Source of the DNA: JAVBNW01 sp031551255
Lineage (GTDB): Bacteria; Bacillota; Clostridia; Christensenellales; UBA1750
Direction of reading: 5' to 3'
DNA length: 25,763 nt
Assembly (NCBI GenBank): GCA_031551255.1
Contig: JAVBNW010000020.1
Coordinates: forward strand, 1-25,763
Position 1 is the first letter of the stretch. Each line of letters begins with the position of its first letter. The translations under genes and the position numbers were made by a program. The notes below the pieces were generated by a model that was not told where the DNA came from, did not search any database, and saw only the letters and a program-made list of their open reading frames with translations. Below, one piece after another: positions 14,303 to 22,400 of this stretch.

Positions 14303-15184
14303 ATGAGAATTCAGACGAATAACTTGCATAAGGAATATGGACATAAAACGGCATTACGCTCAATGAATCTGGCCATGGAGAGCCCGCAGATGATCGGCCT
14401 CGTAGGGCCGAACGGCGCGGGAAAATCGACGCTGATGAAGCTGCTTGTCGCCCAGCTGCTGCCCAGCGGCGGAAGCGTCGAGGTGGACGGCGTGGATCTG
14501 TACAAAAACGAGAAGGCCGTCAAACGCCGCCTTGGCTACCTCCCGCAGGACTTTGGGCTGTACGACGAACTGACGGTCTATCAGTTTTTGGACTATCTGG
14601 CCGTCATGAAGGGTATCGGAAAGGCGGCGCGTCCCACCGCCATCCATGCGTCGCTTACACGGACGGGGTTGGCTGATCTAGAAAAGAGCCGCATACGCAC
14701 ATTATCCGGCGGCATGAAGCAGCGCGTAGGCATTGCGCAGGCGCTGTTGGGCGATCCCGATCTGGTGATCGTGGACGAGCCGACGGTGGGCCTCGATCCG
14801 GAGGAGCGCATTCGCTTCCGCAACCTGTTTTCGCGGACATCGGACGAGAGGATCGTCATCTTTTCCACCCACATCATCGATGACATCGAGTCGATCTGCA
14901 ATCGATTGATCGTGATGAACCAGGGTGCGCCGCTGTTTGATGGCACGCCGGATGAGTTGATCCGCCGCGCGCGGGGCCATGTCATCCAAGTGGAGGGAAG
15001 CGCGAGTTCCGTATGGGATGCGCCGGGGATAACGGTCACCTCCCGCGTGCCCACAGCAAACGGCATCCGCTGTCGTGTGGTCGGCGACGCCCTGCCCGAC
15101 GAAGGCGTAACCGTGGAGCCGACGCTGGAGGACGCGTATCTGTATTGCCTATACGGAGGTGAACGCCGTGCGGCTGCTAACTAA
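14303..15184 (+). CDS. ABC transporter ATP-binding protein
   Basis: A 293-residue ATPase subunit of an ABC-2 type exporter. Walker A GPNGAGKST (about residues 35-43), Q-loop in LPQDFGLYDELT, signature LSGGMKQR, Walker B LVIVDEPTVGLDP and switch His in IFSTHIIDDIE are all present. The last ~80 residues form the extra domain of drug or peptide exporters of this class, ending PTLEDAYLYCL. GGAGG lies 8 nt before the ATG. The stop overlaps the next gene by 17 nt, so translation is coupled. The substrate is unknown; the partner permease with a peptidase suggests peptides or self-protection, which is inference. Confidence 0.93.
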   Translation: MRIQTNNLHKEYGHKTALRSMNLAMESPQMIGLVGPNGAGKSTLMKLLVAQLLPSGGSVEVDGVDLYKNEKAVKRRLGYLPQDFGLYDELTVYQFLDYLAVMKGIGKAARPTAIHASLTRTGLADLEKSRIRTLSGGMKQRVGIAQALLGDPDLVIVDEPTVGLDPEERIRFRNLFSRTSDERIVIFSTHIIDDIESICNRLIVMNQGAPLFDGTPDELIRRARGHVIQVEGSASSVWDAPGITVTSRVPTANGIRCRVVGDALPDEGVTVEPTLEDAYLYCLYGGERRAAAN

Positions 15185-17354
15185 CGAGGCGCGCCTGTTC
15201 TTTCGGGGCAAGCTGCCGTTGCTGGGGATCGCCGCCGTGCTGGGGTTCAGCGTATATGGCGTGTTCAGCCTTTCGGGCGCAGACCCGTTCTCCATGCGCT
15301 ATATGAACCTGAGCGCCACGCTCAGCGCGATGGGGACTGCCCGCATCGCGGCGATCGCGTGCGCGCTGGCCGTCGCCCTCAACGCGCTGCTGTACCTAAG
15401 CAAGGACAGGCGGTCAAATGCCGAGCCGTTGACGCTAAGCGCCACTGGAGGGCGGCAGCTAACGCTTGCGCGTAACATGGTGCTGCTCCTATACAGCTTA
15501 CTGTTATGCGCCGTGTACGCCGCCGCCGTCGCCGTGACGTGGCAGGCGGCTGGCCTTGACTTCGACGCTGCGGCGCTTGTCTTTACGGCATTCGCCGTGG
15601 TGCTGCCCGCCGCGCTGTGCGCGTTACTATTATGCGCGGGCCTCTATCTGCTGACCGACAGCCTGGATGTCGGCTTCCTCGGCTTCGGCGCGTTCTTTTT
15701 CGTAAGCCTTCTGTCGCGGGATTACCGGATGCAGTGGATTGGAACGCATGTAAGCTGGTTCTCAGATTTCGCCGGGTTTTCCATGCACATCCCCTCCATT
15801 CTGTACGGTAGGCTGCTCGCCCTTACAGGCTTCGGGGCGTTCTTCGCCGCCGGCCTGCTGGCGATGCGCCACCATGGTCTGGGCTTTGCGGCATCGGTGC
15901 GGCGGCAGCCCGCAAAGATTCCCCTCGCGGCCTGCGCCCTGCTGCTCGCGGCAGTCTGCGTCGGCGGGGCAATCGGCGAGCCATTTCTAGACCGGTACAG
16001 TCCGTTGATGGCGCGGGCGGAACTCTCGGCATTCGGCACGTCGGAGGATATGGATACCGGCGCGGCCTTAGGCGATGTACGCGTGACTGAGGTGGTGAGC
16101 GATGTGATGATCGATTCTTCCTCTATATCCGGGAAGGTAGCATACCGGATTGCCGCCCAAGATGAGGCGCGACGGATTGCTTTCCTCCTCAACGGCGGCC
16201 TGAGCGTGAAGCGCGCGGCCATAGGAGATCGCGAGATCACCTTCACCCAAGGGGAAGGCAAGGTGTGGATCGACCTTCCTGCCGGAGAGGAGACCCTGTC
16301 CCTCGAATACGGCGGGCACATGAAGACGCCCGTCATGGGCTCCTATCCCTGCCTGATCGGCGAGGACAGCGTATACCTGCAGGAAGGATCGTATTGGCTA
16401 CCGCAGCCGGAAGAGCTTGCGGCGGGCAACGTAACGATTACCGGCAGCGTGACCCTTCCTTCGGGCCTGACCCTGGCAACACCCGGCAGGCTGACCGAAA
16501 AAACGCAGCAAGGCTCCAATACCCTCTGGCGCTATGAGGCCCAGGCGTTTTCGCTGGACGCGGCACTATACGCGGGACGCTACGAGATATCCTCCTTTGA
16601 CGTCGACGGCGTGCCCGTGGAGGTATATCACAGCGCAAAGCACGCAGAGGCGATGCGGCATTTCGGCCTGGAAGATGAGATCGCCGCCATCGTGGCGTAT
16701 TATCAGAAGAAGCTGGGGCCGTATCCGTTTGACGCCCCGCTCAAGGTGGTCGAAACCTCTCTGTATAAGACCGGCGGGCATTCTTCCCTCAACATCGTCA
16801 CCGCCGCGGAGACCGCGTTCAACATGCTGCCCACGGATGCCTCGGGAGAAACGCTGGCATCGTTCGCCTATCTCAACGCCGTCGATCTGATCGCCCACGA
16901 GATCGCCCATCAATGGTGGGGCTCCGGCGCGCAGATCGCCGGGGAGGCTCCCTGGTCGAGCGAGGGCCTCGCGCAGCTGATGGCAAACGCCTATCTGGCC
17001 GACGCGTTTTCACAGGAAACCGCCGATTCGATGGGACTCTATGCCTGGCTATCCTCGGTGACGGAACTGCGCAACGGCTATTTTTCCAGCGAAGAGAAGC
17101 TTGAAAAGCTGTCGGCGGCTAAGCGGGCCGAAAAAGAGATGGAGCTGACGAGCGCCTCGCTCTATTATGAAATGCCGCTCCTGCTGCTGGATATGCGGCG
17201 GCAGTTAGGCGAGAATGCCTTCTGGGACGGCATAGCGCGCGTCTACCAGGAACGTTGCGCACAGGCGATCACGTATCAGGAATTTTGCGAGAAAATGGGC
17301 ATAGAAGAGGGGGCTGTCAGCGTTGAGCATCTTTATGACAACATTGGGCTATGA
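15168..17354 (+). CDS. ABC-2 permease fused to an M1-family metallopeptidase
   Basis: A 728-residue protein in two parts. The first ~270 residues contain about six hydrophobic segments and a cytoplasmic NEARLFFRGKLP start, as in ABC-2 permeases. The rest is an extracytoplasmic M1 (gluzincin) peptidase: HEIAHQWWG with His577, Glu578 and His581, and a third zinc ligand Glu599 in WSSEGLAQ, giving HExxH-x17-E. The canonical GAMEN exopeptidase motif is replaced by GGHSSLNIV. I start at GTG 15168, with GGAGG 8 nt upstream; GTG at 15159 overlaps that site. It is coupled to the ATPase gene and overlaps the second permease by 32 nt. Such fusions are known in ABC operons; what the peptidase cleaves is not known here. 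Confidence 0.88.
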   Translation: MRLLTNEARLFFRGKLPLLGIAAVLGFSVYGVFSLSGADPFSMRYMNLSATLSAMGTARIAAIACALAVALNALLYLSKDRRSNAEPLTLSATGGRQLTLARNMVLLLYSLLLCAVYAAAVAVTWQAAGLDFDAAALVFTAFAVVLPAALCALLLCAGLYLLTDSLDVGFLGFGAFFFVSLLSRDYRMQWIGTHVSWFSDFAGFSMHIPSILYGRLLALTGFGAFFAAGLLAMRHHGLGFAASVRRQPAKIPLAACALLLAAVCVGGAIGEPFLDRYSPLMARAELSAFGTSEDMDTGAALGDVRVTEVVSDVMIDSSSISGKVAYRIAAQDEARRIAFLLNGGLSVKRAAIGDREITFTQGEGKVWIDLPAGEETLSLEYGGHMKTPVMGSYPCLIGEDSVYLQEGSYWLPQPEELAAGNVTITGSVTLPSGLTLATPGRLTEKTQQGSNTLWRYEAQAFSLDAALYAGRYEISSFDVDGVPVEVYHSAKHAEAMRHFGLEDEIAAIVAYYQKKLGPYPFDAPLKVVETSLYKTGGHSSLNIVTAAETAFNMLPTDASGETLASFAYLNAVDLIAHEIAHQWWGSGAQIAGEAPWSSEGLAQLMANAYLADAFSQETADSMGLYAWLSSVTELRNGYFSSEEKLEKLSAAKRAEKEMELTSASLYYEMPLLLLDMRRQLGENAFWDGIARVYQERCAQAITYQEFCEKMGIEEGAVSVEHLYDNIGL

Positions 17355-18066
17355 GCTAAGGCGCATCCTTCTGATGAAAAAGTACGGCTACATGGTGCTG
17401 GTCGCCCTGCTGATGGCCGCCTATGTCCTATCGATCAACAGCGGCGTCTCGGGAACCGCGCCCTTCTCCCCGCCCTCGGCGGCAATGATCATGGCGTTGA
17501 TGGGGCCCGTATGGAGCTGCATCGCCGTGCTGCTGATCAGGGATACCTTCAGCGAGAAGGAAAGAGCCGTGCGGCGCATCCTGTTTTCCGCCCCGCGCAG
17601 CACGGCGGCGTATTTCGCGCCCAAGGTAGCGTCGGCCCTGCTAGCCCTCCTGCTGATCATCACCGTCACGATCGTCATCTTCGCCTGCGCGTTCCGCTTT
17701 ACTTACGGCGAATGGGCCTGGAGTGCCTTGCTTTCGTCCCTGGCCTATATCGCGCTGCCTGCGTTACTCTTTACCTTCGGCGCGGCGCTCGTCGTCGGGC
17801 GCATGCACGGCAACGCGCTGTATGCGCTGTTCCTATGCGTGATCGCGCTGGGGCTGTTTAACATCAAGCGTCCGCTGATGACCGATTGGTTTGGGAACGT
17901 ATTGCAGATCACCATCGAATACATCATCGATCTGCGCGCCTACGCAGGAGAACCGCTCCATGCCGTGCTGCCGGGGGATTTCCTCTGGGGGCGCGCGGCG
18001 CTGAGCGTATTGGGCATGGGGATGGCCGCGTTTGCCATTTATAAACCAATGCGCATCCGCTCTTAG
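17323..18066 (+). CDS. ABC-2 type permease
   Basis: A 247-residue integral membrane protein with about six hydrophobic segments (YMVLVALLMAAYVLSI, IMALMGPVWSCIAVLLI, SALLALLLIITVTIVIFACA and others). The loop RDTFSEKERAVRRILFSAPRS is typical of ABC-2 permeases between segments 2 and 3. I use TTG at 17323, where GAGGGGG lies about 10 nt upstream; ATG at 17335 would remove four residues. It overlaps the end of the permease-peptidase gene and probably forms the other half of the channel. It is the last gene of the operon. Confidence 0.88.
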   Translation: MSIFMTTLGYELRRILLMKKYGYMVLVALLMAAYVLSINSGVSGTAPFSPPSAAMIMALMGPVWSCIAVLLIRDTFSEKERAVRRILFSAPRSTAAYFAPKVASALLALLLIITVTIVIFACAFRFTYGEWAWSALLSSLAYIALPALLFTFGAALVVGRMHGNALYALFLCVIALGLFNIKRPLMTDWFGNVLQITIEYIIDLRAYAGEPLHAVLPGDFLWGRAALSVLGMGMAAFAIYKPMRIRS

Positions 18067-18081
18067 TTGTTTTGTGCACGG

Positions 18082-18121
18082 ATTGGGACGACGCATACGG
18101 TTTGAGAGGCTACGGTTTGCA
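18082..18121 (+). repeat. Right imperfect direct repeat flanking the ABC operon
   Basis: The partner of 14066-14105 (31 of 40 identical, core GGTTTGAGAGGC). It starts 16 bp after the operon's last stop codon. Confidence 0.6.
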
Positions 18122-18199
18122 AAGACACAGGAAAACAAGCTCTAAATAGCGGGAGTTTTCGCAAGTTTCCTTGGGCACATAAAGCGCGGATGCACGAAA

Positions 18200-18403
18200 A
18201 TGATCCTAGAAATTCTCATTTTGATAGCCAACGCTCTAAAGGTCAGTACGGATGTATTTCTAAAGGATTCGCTTACTGTGGAGCCAGGCAATCACGAGGG
18301 CATCATGTACCAAATAGCAAGATTTATTGACCACTACGCACACGAGTATCATTATATGGTGGCAGGCATTATCCCAACGAAGTTCCGTTCGGAGGAACAG
18401 TGA
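18200..18403 (+). pseudogene. Fragment of an XRE-family regulator (C-terminal part)
   Basis: The first residues, LEILILIANALKVSTDVFLKDSL, match the last helix of an XRE helix-turn-helix domain (…LxxIAxALxVSxDxLL) and the linker after it. The recognition helices are missing upstream, and there is no ribosome binding site. The remaining ~40 residues end FRSEEQ at 18403. It is a remnant, perhaps of the regulator of the ABC operon or of the element. Confidence 0.55.
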
Positions 18404-18415
18404 AATAGGTACGCT

Positions 18416-18441
18416 GGGCGTCAACCCAGACGCCCGGTTTT
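18416..18441 (+). terminator. Terminator after the regulator fragment
   Basis: GGGCGTC (18416-18422) pairs with GACGCCC (18429-18435), followed by GGTTTT. It begins 12 nt after the stop of the fragment and separates this region from the defence locus. I see no gene between it and the promoter at 18570. Confidence 0.7.
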
Positions 18442-18569
18442 ATATTGATTAAACTAACCTTTTCGTTGGACGGTGGGCTTCGATGGCCGGTCTGTAGTAG
18501 CACGATCCCGATGAGCTGATAAAGGTAAGGGTTGGCCGGATCTGGAAGACAGTGCGGAGTAGACGTTAA

Positions 18570-18598
18570 TTGGTATTTTTCGCAACTCATGGTACAAT
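18570..18598 (+). promoter_or_regulatory. Promoter of the Avs-like locus
   Basis: TTGGTA (18570-18575), 17 nt, TACAAT (18593-18598) with a TG extension. It gives a leader of about 135 nt before the nuclease gene. Confidence 0.65.
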
Positions 18599-18650
18599 GG
18601 AAGCGTAGAAAGAGTATATAGTGCGAAACTGGATTGTTTAGGCTGGATGT

Positions 18651-18670
18651 CGCATTATGGCCATAATGCG
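18651..18670. promoter_or_regulatory. Perfect 20-bp palindrome in the Avs-like leader
   Basis: CGCATTATGG and CCATAATGCG join without a spacer, 70 bp before the nuclease start and about 45 bp after the likely transcription start. As DNA it suits a dimeric repressor; as RNA it folds with a 7-bp stem. Confidence 0.6.
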
Positions 18671-18740
18671 TAGCAAGCTTCTATGCGTTTAGTCGAGAGA
18701 ATTTGTACGAACGAAAGCTGTTCAAAAAAGGGGCTGAAAA

Positions 18741-19433
18741 ATGAATAATGAATTAGTTGGATATTCAAGGGCCGGAGATGTTTTTCATTATCGTTGGGCG
18801 GCTCGCCGATGCCTTAATATGCTCTACCCCAATAGCAACTTGGAATATGTCGATATTGAGGGATCTGAAGAGGATGAGCAGCAAGGCGAATATGTTATTG
18901 ATGTATCTGAGTATTATTCAAACAATTCCAAAAGTGTTAAGGAAATAAAATACTTTCAGCTTAAGCATACCACTATTCATAAAAATGACCCATTTCACTT
19001 GAGCGATTTTAAGACAACGATTGAGGGATTCTCAAGCCGATATCGTGCTCTTCTATCCGACAAGAAGTTTGAAAATGTGATCGTATCATATATACTTGTA
19101 ACTAATAGAACTATTTCTGATAGCGTAAAAGAAAATATACGTAGAATTCAAAATGGAGACGATGCGTCAAAAGAATTCGTTGCTACGCTTGAAAAGTATT
19201 CTGATATGTCCAAAGAAGCGTTAAGGAATTTTTGCAGCGCACTTTCTTTTGATGACAGCCAGGGTGACTATGAAAGCCAAAAAGAGCTTCTTTTTCAAGA
19301 ATCTTCAAAAATAATGGCAAATTCATTTTCAACGCCTATAGTAGAAACACTGACCGCGTTTATCCAAAAAAAGTTTTACCTAATAGCTCTAAAAGGGTTT
19401 TGCCCGAGGAAATATTGCAAAAATTTGGAGTAA
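18741..19433 (+). CDS. N-terminal nuclease of an Avs-like system (Cap4/PD-(D/E)xK type)
   Basis: A 230-residue frame starting at ATG with AAGGGG 7 nt upstream. RAGDVFHYRWAARRCLNML resembles the first helix of Cap4-type (DUF4297-like) nucleases. Candidate catalytic residues are Glu40 (VDIEGSEED), Asp54 (YVIDVSEYY) and Gln73-x-Lys75 (KYFQLKHTT), the E...D...QxK pattern of PD-(D/E)xK enzymes that cut double-stranded DNA. In Avs proteins such an effector is normally fused to the STAND NTPase. Here the last 19 codons after the A7 run (19374-19433) look non-native, while the -1 frame from 19373 continues smoothly into the NTPase. Unless the ribosome slips, only a free nuclease is made. Composition is AT-rich, unlike the left part of the window. 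Confidence 0.75.
   Translation: MNNELVGYSRAGDVFHYRWAARRCLNMLYPNSNLEYVDIEGSEEDEQQGEYVIDVSEYYSNNSKSVKEIKYFQLKHTTIHKNDPFHLSDFKTTIEGFSSRYRALLSDKKFENVIVSYILVTNRTISDSVKENIRRIQNGDDASKEFVATLEKYSDMSKEALRNFCSALSFDDSQGDYESQKELLFQESSKIMANSFSTPIVETLTAFIQKKFYLIALKGFCPRKYCKNLE
19367..19373 (+). other. A AAA AAG slippery heptamer (candidate -1 frameshift site)
   Basis: In the nuclease frame the codons are CAA AAA AAG, so A AAA AAG is in register as X XXY YYZ, identical to the dnaX slippery site. A -1 slip continues GTT TTA CCT AAT AGC TCT AAA AGG, into VLPNSSKRVLPEEILQKFGV and the NTPase. Downstream, CTC (19388-19390) and GGG with CCCGAG can form a small bulged hairpin about 14 nt after the site, a weak stimulator at best. 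Homopolymer slippage, mutation or a sequencing error are alternatives. Confidence 0.55.
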
Positions 19434-22400
19434 CATCCAAGCACGATATTTTCCCAGCACCATCACACATTGATAGCCAAAGCAAGCTGATAATTAGAAA
19501 AGCGTATAAAGAGATTGTACAAGAGTTAACAACCTCAACTGAGCCTTGCATTATTCATGCAACAGGAGGGGGTGGGAAAACTGCATTTGCAACGTATCTG
19601 ATTCGCAATTTGGATAATAACTCTGTTGGAATCCTCTATGACTGTTTTGGTGCAGGATCATATCGGCGTAGAAGTGCGCCGAGACATAGGCATTATGATG
19701 CTATTACACAGATAATAAATGAGTTAGCACTCAAGGAGCTATGTGATCCGATCCTAGGGAACGATTCTACATCGATGGTAAATCTGTTGAACGCATTTCA
19801 TCGCAGTGTAACTACAGCCTCACTTCGCCTTCAGCAAATAGATCCACAGGCGAAATTATTACTAATAATAGATGCGGCAGATAATGCTCAGATGGCAGCA
19901 CAAGAGTTCAATCAGGACAGCTTTATACAAGACTTACTGATGGAAAGCTTCCCGACTACAGTGCAGATTCTCATGTTTTGCAGAACGGAGCGCATTGATT
20001 TAGTTGATCCAGAAGATCGTGCAAAACATCTAGAGTTGAGATTATTTGAATTGTCGGAGAGCAAAGAACATCTTCTTGGTTTTTTTCCAAATGCAACTAA
20101 TGAAGATACAGAGGAATTTCATCGCTTAACAAGTGCCAACCCTCGCGTGCAGATTAATGTATTGTCGACTGGGTCTGATAACGTTAGGGACTTATTGCAA
20201 TCTTTGGGAGCGCATCCCAAAGGTGTTGAAACACAAATTAAAGAACAATTAGCTAATGCGATTCAAAATATTAAGAGGATCGAAGGGCCTATGTTAAAAG
20301 AGGCCATAGATGACATTTGTGTGGGGCTAGCTACATTGCCGCCATTTATTCCGATTGAAGTGCTAAGCAAAGTAACTGGAATATCCGAAGGAGTAATCAG
20401 AAGTTTTATAATTGATGTTGGCCGTCCGTTGTGGCTTGTAAATAATTATGCGGTTCAGTTTCGAGATGAGCCAACAGAAACCTGGTTTCGAAGTACATTT
20501 TCTGCATCAAAAGTGCAGGTCGCGCAATATGTGATGAAATTGCGAGAAAATGCTGATAATAATGTCTATATTTCAGAAGCGCTACCAGCACTATATCTTC
20601 AGGCTGGAATGTATAATGAATTGGTAGACCTTGCTCTTACAACCAGAGAGCTTCCGGTTGACAATCCTTCCATCGCTCGAAATATTCGGGTATATAGGCT
20701 CCAATATGCATTAAAAGCAGCAATAAAGCTAGAGAACTATTCTGATGCCATTCGTCTGGCATTAGTGACTGGTGAGGAGATTGCTGGTAAGGGCAGACAG
20801 ATAGAAGTGCTTTCTAACAATATTGACTTAATTAGAATAGTGCAAGACGAAGAAGAAATACAATCCTTAGCCTACCGGCGTACATTTCATGGTAGCTGGG
20901 ATGGATCTGAAAATATATATTCTGCAGCCTTGCTCTCTGGCAATAAATCATTAGCTGGCGAAGCAAGATCTTTTTTGCGTAGTGCATTGAATTGGTTAAA
21001 AATATATTTTGATGCTAAGCGTAGAGATGAATATCATATCTCATCATTAAGAGATGAAGAAATTTGTGAACTTGCATATGCAATTAAGAATATTGAAGGA
21101 TCAGCACGTGTTGTCTCTTTTTTGTGCGATGGATTTAGACCTTCATTATGGATCTCTAATATTTCAAGTTGCTTTATTGAACGCTTAATAGATGTGAGTG
21201 ATTATGAAACATTAGAACAAATCCTTACCCTCGAAATAAGACACCCATACTTTATTATTGCGTTGGCAGGGCAGCTACTTAGAATCGGACGGTATATACC
21301 CAGAAAAATGGCTGAAACAGCATTGACACTAATTACGCATAAAAAAGCAAAATTAACAAAACACAGATCATTTAACGAAGGTGCATATTTTGATAATTTA
21401 GTCTCGTTTTTAGAAGTTTGTGCTTATCTTCATTTACCCAATGTGTCGATATTGCGAGCAATAAACATCTATTTTGAAAATAGACTTCCTAACACATTCA
21501 CCGATCACTTTTGGAGAGATGAGCGATCAAGTTATCTAAGGGTACTTGCGCTAAAAGAACGGCTGTTGCAGAAAAATACGGAAATAGATGAAATCATACC
21601 ACTGTCCTGGGCGGAAGATAAAAAATCGGAGCATTCCAACGATATTTCAGAGTTGAAATCTACGATAGACGCATTATTACCATGGTATGTGCTTAGAATT
21701 AAGTTGCTGATAGGTGCGGACGGCAAGCTTAGTGATGAGTGCAAATTGTTGATCGAACGTGCTAATAAGCAGCATCATTTGAGATATCCAAGATATGGTT
21801 CAATAGCATATGATATCTATCATGCAAAAATATCGATTTTAGCCGTTTGCGAGTCAGGTAGTTCCGAAGAAATAGACTCTTACTATAGAAATTGTCTCAA
21901 TGATGTAGATGGAGCGCGGTTTGATGATTTAGTTGAGCTTATGCGAATGTCTTGTAGAATGCCAAATTGTGTGACAATAGCTCAAGACACAGAAATTTTG
22001 ATTTGCGACTTGCTTAATAGCAATTCAGAAACTGAAACTGAGATAAGACAAAGTAATTATGTTAAACTGGCACGAGCCGTTTATGAAAAATCCCCGGAAG
22101 ATGCAGCGGTATATTTTAATAGGGGTGTAGAAATCGCATCTCGGTTTGGCGATGAGATTGTTCAAAGATGGGAAGCTGTTACTTCTATTGCAAAGAAAGT
22201 CAGTGAGAGTAACTACCAGAACGACCATATTGCTTATCGATATATTCGATGCGCAGAATTAGTGGGTGAAAATGTATATCGTGAAAAGCACTGGGATAGG
22301 GATGATGCAGTCAGAACGTGTGTGTCGTTATCGGCACCAACGGCAATAGCGTCGTTGAGCCGTTGGCGTGATCGCGAAGTTGGTCGCTTTTATTTGCAAA

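Noticed and set aside
14083..18110. GTTTGAGAGG-type repeats as CRISPR repeats.
   Set aside because: Only two diverged copies exist, 4 kb apart, with no spacers between and no cas genes.
18369..18590. A 73-codon minus-strand frame (MSCEKYQLTSTPH...).
   Set aside because: It has no ribosome binding site, runs across a plus-strand terminator and the -35 of the Avs-like promoter, and has no recognisable domain; I could not support it.
19340..19400. Independent translation of the NTPase from TTG 19400.
   Set aside because: AAAGGG is only 2 nt from the TTG, and the protein segment upstream in the same frame looks native back to the A7 run; kept only as a weak alternative to frameshifting.
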